A DNA stretch of 19,574 nucleotides from the NCBI GenBank assembly GCA_015657535.1, contig JADHZB010001501.1, positions 3,325-22,898 of the forward strand, in the 5' to 3' direction. Shown here in pieces: positions 19,543 to 19,574 of this stretch; within the stretch, counting starts at the first letter, position 1; each line of letters opens with the position of its first letter. Source of the DNA: Nephromyces sp. MM_2019 (lineage: Eukaryota; Apicomplexa; Aconoidasida; Nephromycida). Below the pieces are notes generated by a model. That model was not told the DNA's origin. It ran no database searches and saw only the letters and a list, made by a program, of their open reading frames with translations. The position numbers and the translations under genes are program-made.

Positions 19543-19574
<32 letters not shown>
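15902..19574 (-). CDS. SEL1L: SEL1L/Hrd3-like ERAD adaptor, 3' part of a multi-exon gene (runs off right edge)
   Basis: SEL1L/Hrd3 is the luminal Sel1-repeat partner of the Hrd1 ubiquitin ligase in ER-associated degradation. Exons (minus strand, 5' to 3'): 19504-19418, 18948-18841, 18589-18512, 18228-18164, 18028-17978, 17612-17581, 17178-17082, 16556-16527 (tentative), 16481-16386, 16179-16159 (tentative) and 15976-15902, which ends in TAG. All junctions are GT-AG and the frame is kept throughout (245 codons plus stop). Sel1 repeats are readable: ASIFFEMAAQQGSIAAKLRLG joined to DFAYYGWG, SYKTAVERYEEV, and LGYMYLFGIGVNQ joined to NIETASELYD. Next comes APVYFAKLMLACYKFYQ, matching the end of the SEL1L luminal domain. 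One hydrophobic helix (LILLILTLFCMTLLLT) follows, then a short charged tail ending RRRERR. This repeats-helix-tail order is the SEL1L/Hrd3 plan. Introns are 45-525 nt and TG-rich on the sense strand. The N-terminus lies beyond the window. Confidence 0.87.
16900..17035. repeat. Degenerate CACAGAGAATCAC tandem repeat inside an intron
   Basis: About seven diverged units of 15-19 nt with the core CAGAGAATCAC lie in the intron between the 17178-17082 and 16481-16386 exons of the SEL1L-like gene. Confidence 0.65.
17377..17466. repeat. 45-bp near-perfect direct duplication
   Basis: 17377-17421 is repeated at 17422-17466. Each unit contains agaagagtacgaatacacat. It lies in the intron between the 17612-17581 and 17178-17082 exons. 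Flanking CA-rich DNA has further diverged gaggagag units. Confidence 0.9.
19545..19574. repeat. (GT)15 microsatellite at the right edge
   Basis: Uninterrupted GT dinucleotides to the end of the window; the true length is unknown. On the sense strand of the SEL1L-like gene this is an AC run lying about 40 nt upstream of the acceptor of its 19504-19418 exon, opposite to the TG bias of its other introns. Confidence 0.95.

Overview
This is nuclear DNA of a eukaryote, most likely a unicellular one. The evidence is GT-AG spliceosomal introns, low gene density, abundant CA/TG microsatellites and minisatellites, and a cytosolic-type Hsp70 ending in EEVD. I cannot place the lineage.

Two genes are secure. 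(1) An intronless cytosolic HSP70 lies on the + strand at 11843-13756. (2) The 3' part of a multi-exon minus-strand gene for a SEL1L/Hrd3-type ER-associated degradation (ERAD) membrane protein lies at 15902-19504 and runs off the right edge. Its exons are only 21-108 nt long and sit in TG-rich (sense-strand) introns, so no single ORF reveals it. It was found by joining exons whose phases, Sel1-repeat pattern, transmembrane helix and stop codon all agree. The two genes are convergent, with about 2.1 kb between their stop codons, and both serve protein folding or quality control.

The rest is sparse and less certain, from left to right. A minus-strand gene runs off the left edge (1-561, perhaps to 967). 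At 1100-3250 there are TG-rich and CA-rich repeats with a weak chain of + strand exons. At 4161-4820 there are coding-like + strand exons. At 4830-8700 there is AT-rich DNA with isolated candidate exons, a CT-rich tract and repeats. At 8734-9354 lie the last three exons of an unrecognised + strand gene. At 9650-10400 there is a GC-richer patch with a DENN-like ORF. At 10532-11187 there is a candidate minus-strand gene start divergent from HSP70. Downstream of HSP70 there is a nested inverted-repeat element (13958-14114) and a small candidate ORF (14979-15245).

Two genome-style features stand out. TG-richness follows the sense strand of the better-supported genes. A near-palindromic motif, GTGTACRTACAC, recurs about ten times, mostly inside introns of the SEL1L-like gene. 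I found no rRNA, tRNA, CRISPR array or recognisable transposon. Exon calls other than HSP70 and SEL1L are inferences from splice signals, open frame and phase agreement only.
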